From Synanceia verrucosa (taxonomy: Eukaryota; Chordata; Actinopteri; Perciformes; Synanceiidae): a stretch of 64,000 bases of DNA. Each line of letters starts with the position of its first letter. Positions within the stretch are counted from its first letter, which is position 1. The notes below the pieces were generated by a model. That model was given only the letters and a program-made list of their open reading frames with translations, was not told the DNA's origin and ran no database searches. Positions 34,981-47,278 of this stretch are shown in pieces. Made by a program: the position numbers and the translations under genes. The DNA is taken from the NCBI GenBank assembly GCA_029721515.1, contig CM056570.1, positions 5,118,601 to 5,182,600 on the forward strand, written 5' to 3'.

Positions 34981-36132
34981 AACAGACCGTCATCCACTGC
35001 GATTGTTCTTTCACAAACGCCTGACTTGATAGAACAACTTCTTGTCCATCTTATCATCAACATGACTCATTGGGACTGCAAATGTCAAACACCTCCTCTT
35101 GAAACTCTGCTCCTCAGTAATTTTTGTTCTTCAGTTCCTGTTATAGACCTAAAGATAAGAAGATAGAATATCCCCAGTCATTCTCCAAGTGCCCCAAAAT
35201 AAAATGTGGAACAGTGTAGATCATCTGGTGGTCATAGACATCCCTGTCTATTTATTTGCTTCGGTGAATGTAGTTGTCATTTTTGTCAGTTTATTTTCCT
35301 GTCATGTTCTCATACTGTCCAATGCCATGGAGGCAGATATTGCATAACTAACATGTCTGTTCTGCATTTTAGGTTGCCTAAGTTGGAAATCTGCTTACAG
35401 ACATATTTTCCATAATTTGCCTCCTTTCACCATTTCACAAAACCACACCTCAAACTGCTTAGTATACAATTAATAAATCTTCCTTTGTTTCCCCATATTC
35501 TATGTACTATAGGATACACAATTAAGCCCTAGTATTTTTTTGAATATTGATCAATTTCCAGAGGAGACAATGGGAGATGAAATGTGTGGCCACAGGGGGC
35601 TCCACTATATATTGAGCCATGGTGTTCGTGGCATAGCAGGATAAGCACGGGTGTTAGTAATAATATTAACATTGACTTCATTGTAAACAGGTTTCCCAGT
35701 CCAAGGGCACTGAGGCTGAATCACCTCATGGAAGTCAGCCATCATTAATTGTATCATTTACACCTGTGTGTTCTCCATTAAAAAGGACTTACAGGTAGAT
35801 GGCATCGCTGCTTGTTTTCTATGTTTAGGAGCCATAATGATTCTTGGTTAGAACAGATACTTCCTGTCCTGTTTATACAGCATATTGATATGTAGTATAT
35901 ATACCTGCAAGTATTTGTTATAAAACTAAGACCTCCTTAATATAGAATATGTTGAATAGGTAACATTGTGAGGACTCATTGTGTCTCTTAAAGTAGGTTC
36001 CCTGGGGGGTCGGGGATAATTTGGGGTCCATGGCACTTTGTCAAGGTGTTCGCAAAATTATTTATTTTTCATTTTATTTATTTGAAAAATATAAAATATG
36101 AATGTACATAAGGGTGCAGTTGTCTGTCTCCA

Positions 36133-36493
36133 GGGCGGCACGGTGGTGTAGTCGTTAGCACTGTTGCTTCACAGCAAGAAGGTACCGGGTTCGAATCCCA
36201 AGCCCGGAGCCTTTCTGTGTGGAGTTTGCATGTTCTCCCCATGTCTGCGTGGGTTCTCTCCGGGTACTCCGGCTTCCTCCCACCATCCATGCATGCATGG
36301 GGATTAGGTTAATTGGCTAATTTAAATTGACCGTAGGTGTGAATGTGAGTGTGAGTGGTTGTCTGTCTCTATGTGCCCTGTGATGAGGTGGTGACTTGTC
36401 CAGGGTGTACCCTGCCTTTCACCCTGAGACAGCTGGGATAGGCTCCAGTCCCCCCACGACCCTATGAGGACAAGCGGTAGAAAATGGATGGAT
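36133..36493 (+). mobile_element. tRNA-derived SINE, copy 3
   Basis: Same family: GGCGGCACGGTGGTGTAG start, GGTTCGAATCC B-box, GGATGGAT tail. No clear target duplication seen. Confidence 0.88.
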
Positions 36494-39207
36494 ACATGAT
36501 ATTAGCATGATTCAAATTGAACTGTGTTTCTGTTTATAATGAAAGGTTTTAGAATATAAATAGCTACAATTGCAGCTGAGAGTACAAAAAGTTCAATCGT
36601 GTTACATTTATGTAGGGGCCCTTGGAAGGCTCTGGTGAAGCAGCGACCTCCGTCTTCTGTCAGTATTTTCAAATGACAGGACTGAGGATATTGAGGTTTA
36701 GACAGCAGGTTAAGCACATATTGATGTCTGGGTAAATCATTAGAGACAGAGATTTGCATCATTCTCTGATGGGAAATTACAACTCATCTGGGGCAAGGGG
36801 GCAGCATGGTGATCTACAGCGTGATCGGAGAGTTTTTTATGGGCAAATCTCCATTCAGTTCATGAAGGGAAAAAAATGGAACCATCAATAATTAATCACT
36901 TGGAAGGTTCAGTAATGATTAATGTCAGATTATTAGAGGAAACTGCCACACTCCAATCCTTTCAAGTGTAATTAATTTTCTCAGTCTCATCAGCTATTCA
37001 TCAATATTTCAGTCCATTTGTCTTATCCTGTAGCAGTCACTGCACAAAGGAGGGTCCAAGAGGTGATGATCTTCATTCAGTTTATGTGCTTTCATAAAGT
37101 AAAGTGTCACTGAGTATAATTCTCACAAGCCTGTCACAAACAACAATAGAGTCAAAGATGTGTAACATACATTACATTACAGTACATTGTTTAGTTGGTC
37201 CGGCAGGCTTTGCAACAAAGTTTTAAGTGTCAACGTTGACAGAAATATCAGTGTCCCAAAGTAGAACTTACATCCCTTCACATGATGGCACAACATTTAG
37301 GGGAGAATATCTAGTGGCAGTACATCTGTGTGTCCTCCATGTGTAAACATTAAGGAATTACTCAACCACCTACCACTGAAAATTTAACAAGCACATACAG
37401 AGAAAGAACTTAGTGTTAGTGTTTGGGACAGAGAACATAGAGGACTACAAGTTGTCCATGTTGTGTCAACAGTTCATAATATATAAAACACATGAGGGCA
37501 GTTTGCTCATATTTCAGCATGTGGATACTCAAAGAGACACAGCAGGAGAAGCTGAGTCCATGTCGGTCTGTGCAGAGCTTTGCAACTTGATTACGTCTGA
37601 GCGGTAACCTATAATTTCTTATCTTCTGTCCTCTGTCTGATAAGATTTAGTGTAATAACCTGTGAAGTGCACTCCTGGGTCATGTGACCCTGACTGTTGC
37701 CATGCTTTGTGTACAGAAATATAGCGGTCTAGAGCTGCACTGTTCTTCATGTTGTCAGGAAATCCCATAAAAAGACCAAAACCAACAATAAACTGATAAA
37801 TATTTTGTGCAGCCAATGCCTATTATTTCTAATAATAATATATTTTACAATTAATCTTTTAAGTCAACCCCACAAACTCCATGCTACTGCGGTGACTACT
37901 CATTAGAGCACCAGATGTGAATTAATCCACAGCTTAAAATAGTCCCTCCAGATGTGCTACTGTTGTTTGGTAGTGTTTGCTAAAGCTCTTAACTATATTT
38001 ACTACATCCTCAGCAGGAATAAATGGGACAGGACATAATGAGAGACAGCATAACACACTGTAGGACATACATATGGAATAACAGCCACCCTGTCCGTTAG
38101 TCAAACTCGTTAAGCAGCGGAATGACACAAGAGCAAAGTATTGTTGTATTTGATAGTTACTATAACATGAATGCCAGTGGTAATATCTATCTATCTCTAA
38201 CAGTATTTTTGGTAAACTGCAGTGACACTGTCCTCACCCCCCATTTCAGGTTGCACCAAGTGCCCCATTGGTCACTTAACACAACCTTCATTAACAGCTG
38301 CTGTGTTGTAGATTGACTTTAAGCAACAGGTCTTATTGATGCAAAGGCTGCTACATCATAGTTTTTACAGAATATATGCTACTGCCAGTGTTTGCTGTCA
38401 CAGTGTCAAACATGAAATGCATCCATAAATCTTCCGCTATTAAGTCTCTCTTGAGAATAAGACACTTCTCGGAGACTGAAGGGATGGTGGAATGGGTGTC
38501 AAAGAGTCAGGAGAGGTCATACGAGGTGAAATCCGCGGGGTGTGATGTATGGCAACATGGTGGTTTTGCCGTAGCGGAAGGAACAATGCAGTTTTCATCC
38601 TCATTTCAAGGTTCCCTGGATGTCACACACCAGCAGTTTGATCCAGACTATGACTCAGAATCCTATTTGGAGGGAAAAGGGGTAAAGAGTTTGATCAGTT
38701 ATTATAACATTCTCGTTACAGTTACTAGACCCATTATGCTAGACAGCCAGACATCTCTGCTACACATGAAAGACGCCCACACTGACTGTATAGGCAATAT
38801 CCTTCTGGTTTATACAGAATCATATCAATTAACCTCTAGAAGAGAGACAAGAAAAGGATGTGACTGGGGGGAAATCAAATAAACACTCTTTAGATGAATG
38901 ATGAATGGAAATAAGGTATTTTATGATTGGTAAGTGGTCAATGTATGTAATTTTTCATTCTTTAAAAAGCACCAATACCACTATGAAGCTGAGACACTCT
39001 ATGTTGTATTGCTTTTCCCCATTGAGATTAACTATGATCATAAGAGGATCTGTGGGCAGATAAATCTTGGAAAAAAAACAGATGGAGAGGAGGCGGCAAG
39101 GCTGAATGTAGATGTATGGGATATGATGTTTTCAAACAGACTTCTCTTTTCAATACCCCCCAAAAAACTCTGATGAAATGCCAATAAGAAAGTAGAACTG
39201 GTATGAT

Positions 39208-41268
39208 TCAGCACTGTGGAGAAACGGTGCAGTGTTTAGTGTTTGAGCACACCGAGGCAGACAGCAAACCTTGTTGATTTCAACCAAAGAGACAACAGTG
39301 CGTTTCTGTGTCTTACTTTCACTGAGGGTTGGGAACTGAGCCCAAGGAAGGCAAACACAGTGTTGTCCTCTTTTGACTGGAAGAAGGCTTCATAGTCCTG
39401 AGGGGGTATACAAAAAACAGTGGGGATGTTACATAATCACTGCGTGTTTAAAAATGGTCATAAACATCTCTGCCGTCCTCTGCTTTTACTATTATAATAA
39501 TTCAATGGCCGTGACATTGCAGAGAAATGTGGGATTACCTTGGCCAGTGAGAGTGACAGGCAGGCAGAGCAGATAATCCGCCCCATCCATGAAACCGGAT
39601 TATGACAGGATTACAAAATGCCGTGCAAGCTCAGTGGAGGACATAAACTAGCGAGCACTAACTGATCAAGCAGTATAAGTAGTGCAATATGATACTGACT
39701 TCCACTAATGTGCCATAACCACCTTGAGCATTCATCTGTGTATATAAAAACTCAATCTCATGATTTACACCTTTAAAATAAATTATAATCCTATGTTCTT
39801 GTGATAATTTTTGTTTCAAAATCCTTTCTGACTTAATTTGAACTTGGGGAAAACATTAGATCTTTGGGCAGCAGACACTGTCTTCCTCAGAATTCAAGGC
39901 TGACATTTGGGTTGCTTCAGGAAAACAGATGCCCGCCTATCTCTGCGTTGACCCGGCAACCAAGGTCAGTTATTGATAACACCCAATGACCTGAAATCAT
40001 CCAGACAACAGTAGCTCCAGACTGGTAAAACAACATGATGAGCTTGTGATACGACATAATGCGAGGTAAACTCTTGTATCTATATGGACATAATGGTATT
40101 ATTGACATATTGTGTGATGGTTTAAATGCCTGACTATTGAGAGAGGAGGGAGGAATGTGAGACAGACTCAGGCACCAACTATTCTGTACTTGATTGTTTC
40201 TATTTCTTTCTTGCCATACACATATCCAAGTAGATTTTTACCACTAGTATCACTGTTCATCCTTGTTTTAATGGCCGATGTGACAAACATCTCTTTAGAC
40301 TGCAGAGGGTGTGAACAGTTGTTGGTGCTGTTATATTTCATAATTGGATTAGAAATGCATATTTATGCAACATGTTGTTAATGTATTTTGGTGAGAATGT
40401 AAAAAATTTAACATGATATGGAAAAATACTTTTACGACAGAATGTGATCCAAGTGCTTGATCCTAAATACAAACAGAAACAAACTGCTAGGTCATACCCC
40501 ACAGTAGCGATCCTCATTGAAGATCTGTGGAGGCAGTGGGTTGCCTTTGTCCGGCTGCTTGTCTCTGGGGATATTACGGTACATCCAGAGCCTCTGCTCC
40601 TCCAGCATGGTGATGTCTACTTCCTGGAAGCTGATTCGATTGGCCTCCAGGAAACCCACCACTGCCTGCTGATGCTTTTTTACCTGAAACGAGTCAAAAA
40701 TGGATAAAAGAAAGACAAGGAAAAAAAATACATCAGTAATGAGCTATAGCAAACAGATGTTTGTCTGTTCTGCACAAAGACACTTTGCTTTCATGTATTC
40801 AGCATTTAGTGTATTGAGTGCAGCCTTCCCTCTGTCTCTGCGCACTGTTCTTGGCTGTTCAACACACTCACACATGGTGTGCACTGTATATACTCACAGC
40901 TTATCGATTCCATTGGTAACAATGATAAGAAGGATTATTGATCAGTAGAGGAGACTATGTTTACCGGATATCCTTTTGCTATACTGTATATTATGCTATG
41001 ACATTATAGTAGATCGATACAGTTTACTCGACTCCAGAAGAGGATATGGGCTGAAATTAACATTAATATCTACTGATGGGTATATATCAATTTTCTGGAG
41101 AGTTCAACCATGATTGCAGCTGTGTGCCTTTTGTTTACTTCCTGAGAACACAATTTAGTGTCCATTTAAGAGGAAACCCACCCTGAAGACTATGCAATGA
41201 ACTTCTGCGGTCTATGTGATGGACGCAACAGCTCCCCATGGTATTATCCTTGTGTGTGCTCTGGGATC

Positions 41269-41299
<31 letters not shown>

Positions 41300-42861
41300 G
41301 TGTGTGTGTGTGTGTGTGAGAAACTGCATGACAGTGTTTGTGAATGCTCAGAGAGGAAACCAAAGTACAAGGATAATTTTAGAAGACAGCAAACTCCCAC
41401 GGAAAGAAAACTCGGAAACACAGAAGTTGTCTTGAGTTCTACGATTAGAATGATGATCATTCAGTTGGCTTTGATTCAAAAGGAGGACTCATTCATTTGA
41501 ACAAATTTCAACAATATTTTGCCTTTTGGTCACCAATTAATTTACGTCGCTTGCATTATTTCTAAAAATCCAGATAGTTTAGAGCACTGGCACGATTTCA
41601 AACTTAATGTAACAGCGTTACATTAGTCATTCTGTTTGCAGTCCATTTTTGTCACCTCATGCAATTTAGCTTTGTGACTCAAATTCAGTCAGTACAGTAT
41701 GTATGCCAGTAAGCATTAACATGACAAAAGGATTGATTATTTGATACAATCTGGGGGCGAGACACTAAGAATAAAATATAAACAAGGGCTATAACTGTGT
41801 GGGAATATTTTTTAGACATTTTGTCTGAGCTGGAGACAAAAAAAAATAAAAAATACTAATATGAAGATTAAATAATGTCTTGTTGTGTGTGTCCATGATA
41901 CTAGGGGTCACAATAGAGCTATTGTTTTACCTTACCTTATAAAGACAATGGGGAGATTGTTCTGGACGGTCAGAAATACACACACACACACACGCACACG
42001 CACACACACAAAGATAAGATACTGTCTGCTGGACAGACAACAACAGCGTGACTGTAAAACATCTTTATCTGGACCCTCAGAAGAAAGTAAATGAATTGAA
42101 CACCATCTTTAAAGAGAGTCTGTTTGCAGTGGTTAAAGGTTAAATCTCACTGGTCTGAGGCCATGCTTTATATGCTGCTCTCCAGCATATAGTACAAAAA
42201 GATTGGACCTCCTGCTGAGGTGAAAGGCAGGCAGCCTGAGTCTAAATAATGAAAGAGGTTCCCCCAGTGAGGGTGAATGAGAGTGTGTGATGGACGAGTT
42301 CACCGCATGTAGGATTAAAAGCATATAAACACATCACATTCCTTAACAAACACTCATTTTATAGAGTGTTTATATATATATGAGTGTGCACAAATGGTTA
42401 GACAGCACTTTCTGAAATGTAGGGATTATGATTAGGAGGAGGTATTATGATGCTTTCTAAGCATAAAATCATTTCTTAGAGTGAGGACATGCAGTAGTGA
42501 CTATTTGTAATTATAAAAACTACATTCATTATAACTACTGGGACATTAGTAATTGGAGAAATAAAAAAGTGAAAGTAAAAATCTCATGAATGTGATATCT
42601 GGTGAGTAGGGTGGGAGGGGATAACCTACTTTGCACATGATTCATTCTGTTGCGATGATTTCTGCCCCACTAATCTGCTGTTGTTGTTAAACTGTGAACT
42701 GCTCATTTTATGGGTTCACTGCTGTGTTTTCATTACTATTTCCACTTGTGTGTGCTCACTCGTTTCACCTTGTGACTTCACCATCTTTCAGTATTATAAT
42801 AACTGTCTCTCTCTATCTCACACATCCATTTCACTTTCACTCAGCTGAGGCATTCAGTCTC

Positions 42862-42896
<35 letters not shown>

Positions 42897-44252
42897 TCAG
42901 TCACTTGTAACACAGTTCAAAATCATTCACAGTAAATTACATTCACATGAGCTCAACACTCACATAACTGACCCAAATGGAGGGTCTATTCAGGCGTGCA
43001 TGACTGTGCTTCATGTGTGAGAAACAGAGTGAGTGTGTGTTTTGAATGTATGTGTCATAGTGTTAAAAATAACTCCTTTATAAACGCTCACAAATTGTGC
43101 TGCCCTCTTCTCGACTTCTAGAGATGGAGCATGAAGACAAAATAAATGTATTACTCGTTTTCCCCATTACCTAAGGCTTGAAGCATTCACACAGGAGTGT
43201 TGTTTGATGATTTCCTGCTCAGTGTCATCATATGAGCTGCCTTCTCCGTGCCTGTTGTTTCCCAGGAGGCACTACACGACAATAGTGGTTCAACTTATTA
43301 TTTTCATTCATCAAAATTTATTTCTATTACTCCTTTAACTGGAAATAATGTGACTTTATCAGTCCAAAACCCAAGCATATACAATATATGACAACGCAAA
43401 AAAGACACTCAAATCCCAGAAGCTGGAATGTTCTCTTCATTTCTGCATAACGGATCAGCAGCAACATGCCTTCTAATTACATCTACTGATATAAATTGGT
43501 GTTATGTATTTCCAATAAGTATTATGGCCTGCTGCTGCTCAGTTGTAGGAACCCCACCCCAAGATGGCTTGAACAAGCATGAAAACTAACATCACAACAC
43601 AAATAACAGTGTTGTGATGTTAAAAAAAAAAAAAAAATAGGACAGATGAATTATTTCTGGAGTGTGCCTCTACCTGCTCCTGAAGACGGCTTCATTGCCA
43701 AAATTCCTATATATGATACAGTATACAATTTATATATGTGGATCCCCTATCTCACAACACAGATCTGCTGTTTGTGAATCTAAAATGTAATTTCGGGTGT
43801 AACTAGGGTGTCAGGAGTGGCAGGCTTTATGCACAGACCAAACAATTACTTTGTTCAACCTATAGGAGGGAGAAGTTTTACAATAATTTGTTATTTATTA
43901 AGCTTCTACACAATATCAAGGCTCATTGCAATATCAAATGACAACTAGTTGATATATTTTGCATTCAACAAAAATGCAACAGGCTTAATTAACATGCAAC
44001 ACAAAATAAATATAATTTATAATGTCTTAGTTGGTGAATAACCTGTTTTCCTGTCTGAACGATGCTGATTACTTTCCCTGCTTGCGAACAGGCGCACTCT
44101 CAAGCTACAAAATACAGGAATATTTCCAAAATTTGCCTCTGTAACATGACTGCATACCTTTTACACGACTGTCAACAAGCTTTAAAACACATTTTGCATA
44201 CACTCACCGCGACAGAGCCGGTTGAAGAAGCGATGAAAACCTTGATTACCAT
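39208..44252 (-). CDS. sh3bgrl2: SH3 domain-binding glutamic acid-rich-like protein 2
   Basis: Small thioredoxin-fold protein of the SH3BGR family. Minus-strand exons: 44208-44252 (MVIKVFIASSTGSVA), 40498-40683 (VKKHQQAVVGFLEANRISF, QEVDITMLEEQRLWMYRNI, LPPQIFNEDRYCG) and 39317-39397 (DYEAFFQSKEDNTVFAFLGL…SVK), all phase 0. The last exon ends at a gtaaga donor, so a tiny terminal exon is expected, as in mammals. A candidate is 39208-39213 (ctccacag|TGC TGA), which would end the protein SVKC at 104 residues. That last exon is tentative. EEQRLWMY and DRYCG distinguish it from SH3BGRL and SH3BGRL3. Divergent from lca5, as in human from memory. Intron 1 (40684-44207) holds microsatellites only. 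Confidence 0.93.
41269..41319. repeat. (GT)n microsatellite in sh3bgrl2 intron 1
   Basis: About 51 bp of GT with one interruption. A CA tract lies further on at about 41979-42010. Confidence 0.95.
42866..42894. repeat. (CT)n microsatellite
   Basis: About 29 bp of pure CT in sh3bgrl2 intron 1. Confidence 0.95.
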
Positions 44253-46044
44253 TTTAATCCCCGAGTGATGCAAGGCAGTCGACAAACAGTTTGATGGCAG
44301 CGAGGAGCGTTTATTCAGCTACCGGTTGTGTTTTAGGAGAGACAAGACGACCGTCTCCAGTATTCAAACTGAGCCATGATAATAAAACAGCGTGCGCTTC
44401 TCCGACTGTGACGCCTAACGACTCTCCTGAAGACATGACAGAGGGCATAAAAACACTACACTTCCGGTCTGCTTTCAAAAAAATAATAATTACAAAAAAA
44501 ACAAAAAAAACCTCACATCGTGTTTTTGCTGCAGGGGACAGTTAAGACCGACCTGTTTTAGTGAACAAAATGCATAACTTATTTATCCATATCCATGTCA
44601 AGATTATTAAATCATTGTTCACAAGTCTATTTGGACCAAATCTAAGGTTTAAATAAATAGGTTATAGGTCTAGTTTAATATAATTTTATGGAAACGATTC
44701 GGATTTAGTTTCCCCGTATTTCTTAAACAAGCGCACTGCAATAACAATCATTCATATGTTGTTTATTTTGAAGGAGTCCTTTTTACTTGTGTGGTTATAG
44801 CCAATCCGGCAACTTGACGTTCATCCGCCAGTTCATAAAAATGTAGTTCTGTAGTTCAGTTTGAAAGTGGCAGTTTTTGTGACTATGGTGTTCCACATAT
44901 ATCAGATAACTGCTCTTGTGGTGGCCTTGTATGAAATATATTGTACAACGGAAAATGCATTGCACAACATGAGAAACCATATCCAGTCACATTGCCTGAT
45001 AACAGAAGACACAAACACCTGATCACATATGGTGTCTGTTGATATAGAGGTATCCCATATATTTTCTTTTATCAACATAATGCTGGTATACGGAGCACCT
45101 CTATACCCCTAGGAGATTTTTTTTATCTAGAGCACTGGTACTGGTATATATCACAGACAGTATTAGATCATACAGGTGTTTTCACTCATGCACTACAGCG
45201 TCACTCTGGCGCAAAAGTGGTACTGCATGGACGGCTGTGGTTGCCATGGTACGGCGTCAGTGGTAGGATTTGAGCAAATCTCAAGGCGTGGACAAAAATA
45301 GTATCTCAACGCCCCTGGAAATGACTAACGTTACTCAGTCTTTTTGGTTTTACTCTGGATAATAACAGGACGGAGCATTTTAAGAAAAGAGAACGAGGAG
45401 TGGGCGGACTTCTATTCTTTCCTATAGATAACGGTAACGTTCGCTAAATTAGCTTAAGCGCATGCTAGCTTTCTAGTAGTTGAAGCTAGGTAGGTTAGCT
45501 AACAGTAGCAGAACGAGTCTAAACAGTAAAGTTAATCATGTTGTAAACCAGTAAAAGCAAGTAGGATTTAAAAGAGGAAACGCGGAAAACGTAGAGGTAC
45601 CAGCAGACACTGAGTGGTGACGTTTACACACCACTTGTTGATGGTCGTTTTGTTGTTGCTATGCTAGCATAGTAAGTCAACAAGTCAGCCATCCATCACC
45701 GTTAGCTTTCTACAACCCCTATTAGCTAACGTTTGCTAGTGCCAGTACGTTTCAGTGTTATTTGAAAGCTCATATATTGTTTTCTCTTATTTATTATTAT
45801 CTATTTATTAATGTTGCATATAGTCTTTAGCCCACCGAGATGTGTTGTCGGCTTCAGGTAACTTACAAGTAACACTGTGACGTTAGCTTTTACCTGACAG
45901 GCAGTCTCAACAATGTTCCTGTCAACAGCAGACGGCCTCCTTTAATCCCATCTGTCCGTGTCACAGACAGCAGGCCGGGGAAGCTAGTAGTACCACTATA
46001 GTAAACCTTCTACGCTTCTGTTTGTGTTTTTGTATTCATTACAG
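44253..46044. promoter_or_regulatory. Divergent promoter region between sh3bgrl2 (-) and lca5 (+)
   Basis: The interval separates the sh3bgrl2 start codon from the first supported lca5 exon. It must contain both promoters and the lca5 first exon, perhaps near 45.4 kb, where a short non-repetitive tract ends at a possible gtaacg donor. No coding frame is supported. No TATA box or transcription-factor site is claimed. Confidence 0.5.
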
Positions 46045-46120
46045 AGCTTGTGACCCGGCTGCATATATTTCTGCTGATGCTGATGTCAACAGGGACGATG
46101 GGAGTAATGTAACCTGTGTT
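46045..46120 (+). other. lca5: lca5 5' UTR exon (probable)
   Basis: Bounded by ttcattacag and gtgagt, both good. It contains several ATGs, including a minimal ATG GGA GTA ATG TAA near its end, so it would add upstream ORFs to the lca5 leader. Confidence 0.5.
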
Positions 46121-47278
46121 GTGAGTATTATAAACTACTCTGGTGATAATTCATATCATTACATCTGACGCAAATGCCACTGAAATTGTGAAGTAAATCA
46201 GGTTTTTCTAATGATCGGTGAGGAGTCTGTTTTTTCAATCAACAAAGCCATTTAACAGCTGATAGGTGTAGGACCTTTCTGTCCTGCTTCACTGACACTT
46301 CTGCTCTTTTCTACTTATGGTGATGCTGCTGTGTGTTCTGTTGTTGCCATAGATACTTGCCCATCAAGTGATTCTTTTATTGTCAGGGCTGATGAAAGGG
46401 GCAGTTAACTGCATGACCTTTACATGACATTAATACAAATATTAAAGAGTGTACTCGCTAGTGGATTGTATGTATTATTTTTTTCTCTAAATTACTCAAG
46501 GTTTTTGATCTCTTACAGACAACAACAAAAAATCTGGACTGCTGTGCTTTTTATTTTTGTGTTGTTTTAAACAGCTTTCAATGTTTCTAATAGTGTAAAT
46601 GTTTGAGAAGGGAATTGCGTGATATAGAAAAACTAAATAACACTGATCCATTAGTCTGGCAACATAAGAAACCAACATAGAAGACATACTGCATATACAG
46701 TATACAATATACTGTATGTATTTTAATATACAGCACTATCTCTATAATCATCAGAAAAAAATCAACTGAAAACACCTAACACTTATTAATATTCCTCCTT
46801 TTCCCTTTGAATGTGTGTGTGTGTGCATACATGCATTTTAATGCAGGCAGAAATACTAATCTGGCTATTTAATAAGTCAACAGGGCAGATGGGGGCAGGC
46901 CAGTATTTTGTATGTAGCAGCAGCAGTGTGAAGTAGTGATATCATACATCATTCAGCCTCATGGAAAATTCCACCTCATGTGCACTGTCGCTTAGTGACC
47001 AAGACATACAATACGGAATGACCTGAGAGGAACCAGTTGGCCTTACTTCTTATTACTGTTTTGGATTAATTTTGATCATTTTCATCTGAGTTGCACAGCG
47101 CAAATATTGAGGTCACTTTTCCAGGAGACTTTTGATGTACATTTGTAAAATCAGGTAAGGTAAATCCTGTATGAGTAAGCCTTTGCTATTGTTAGATTGT
47201 AACTATAGCAGTCTAATGTCATTAAAATTCTGTGTTTTTTGTGTTTAAATTCAACACAGCATTTCTTAAAGTGGCAAC

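Larger units (their letters stand above)
34690..39207. other. Gene-poor stretch between the SRCR-Ig receptor and sh3bgrl2
   Basis: Apart from the SINE at 36133 and a possible receptor first exon near 34.9 kb, no coding region is recognised. Part of the sh3bgrl2 3' UTR (minus) must lie at the right end. A 168-residue frame at 38376-38882 (+) has no recognisable domain and no supporting splice or codon evidence. Confidence 0.45.

Noticed and set aside
38376..38882. 168-residue open frame on the plus strand (starts MLLPVFAVTV)
   Set aside because: No recognisable domain, low-complexity-free but unfamiliar sequence, no splice or promoter context, and it lies antisense in the downstream area of sh3bgrl2. 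Likely chance.
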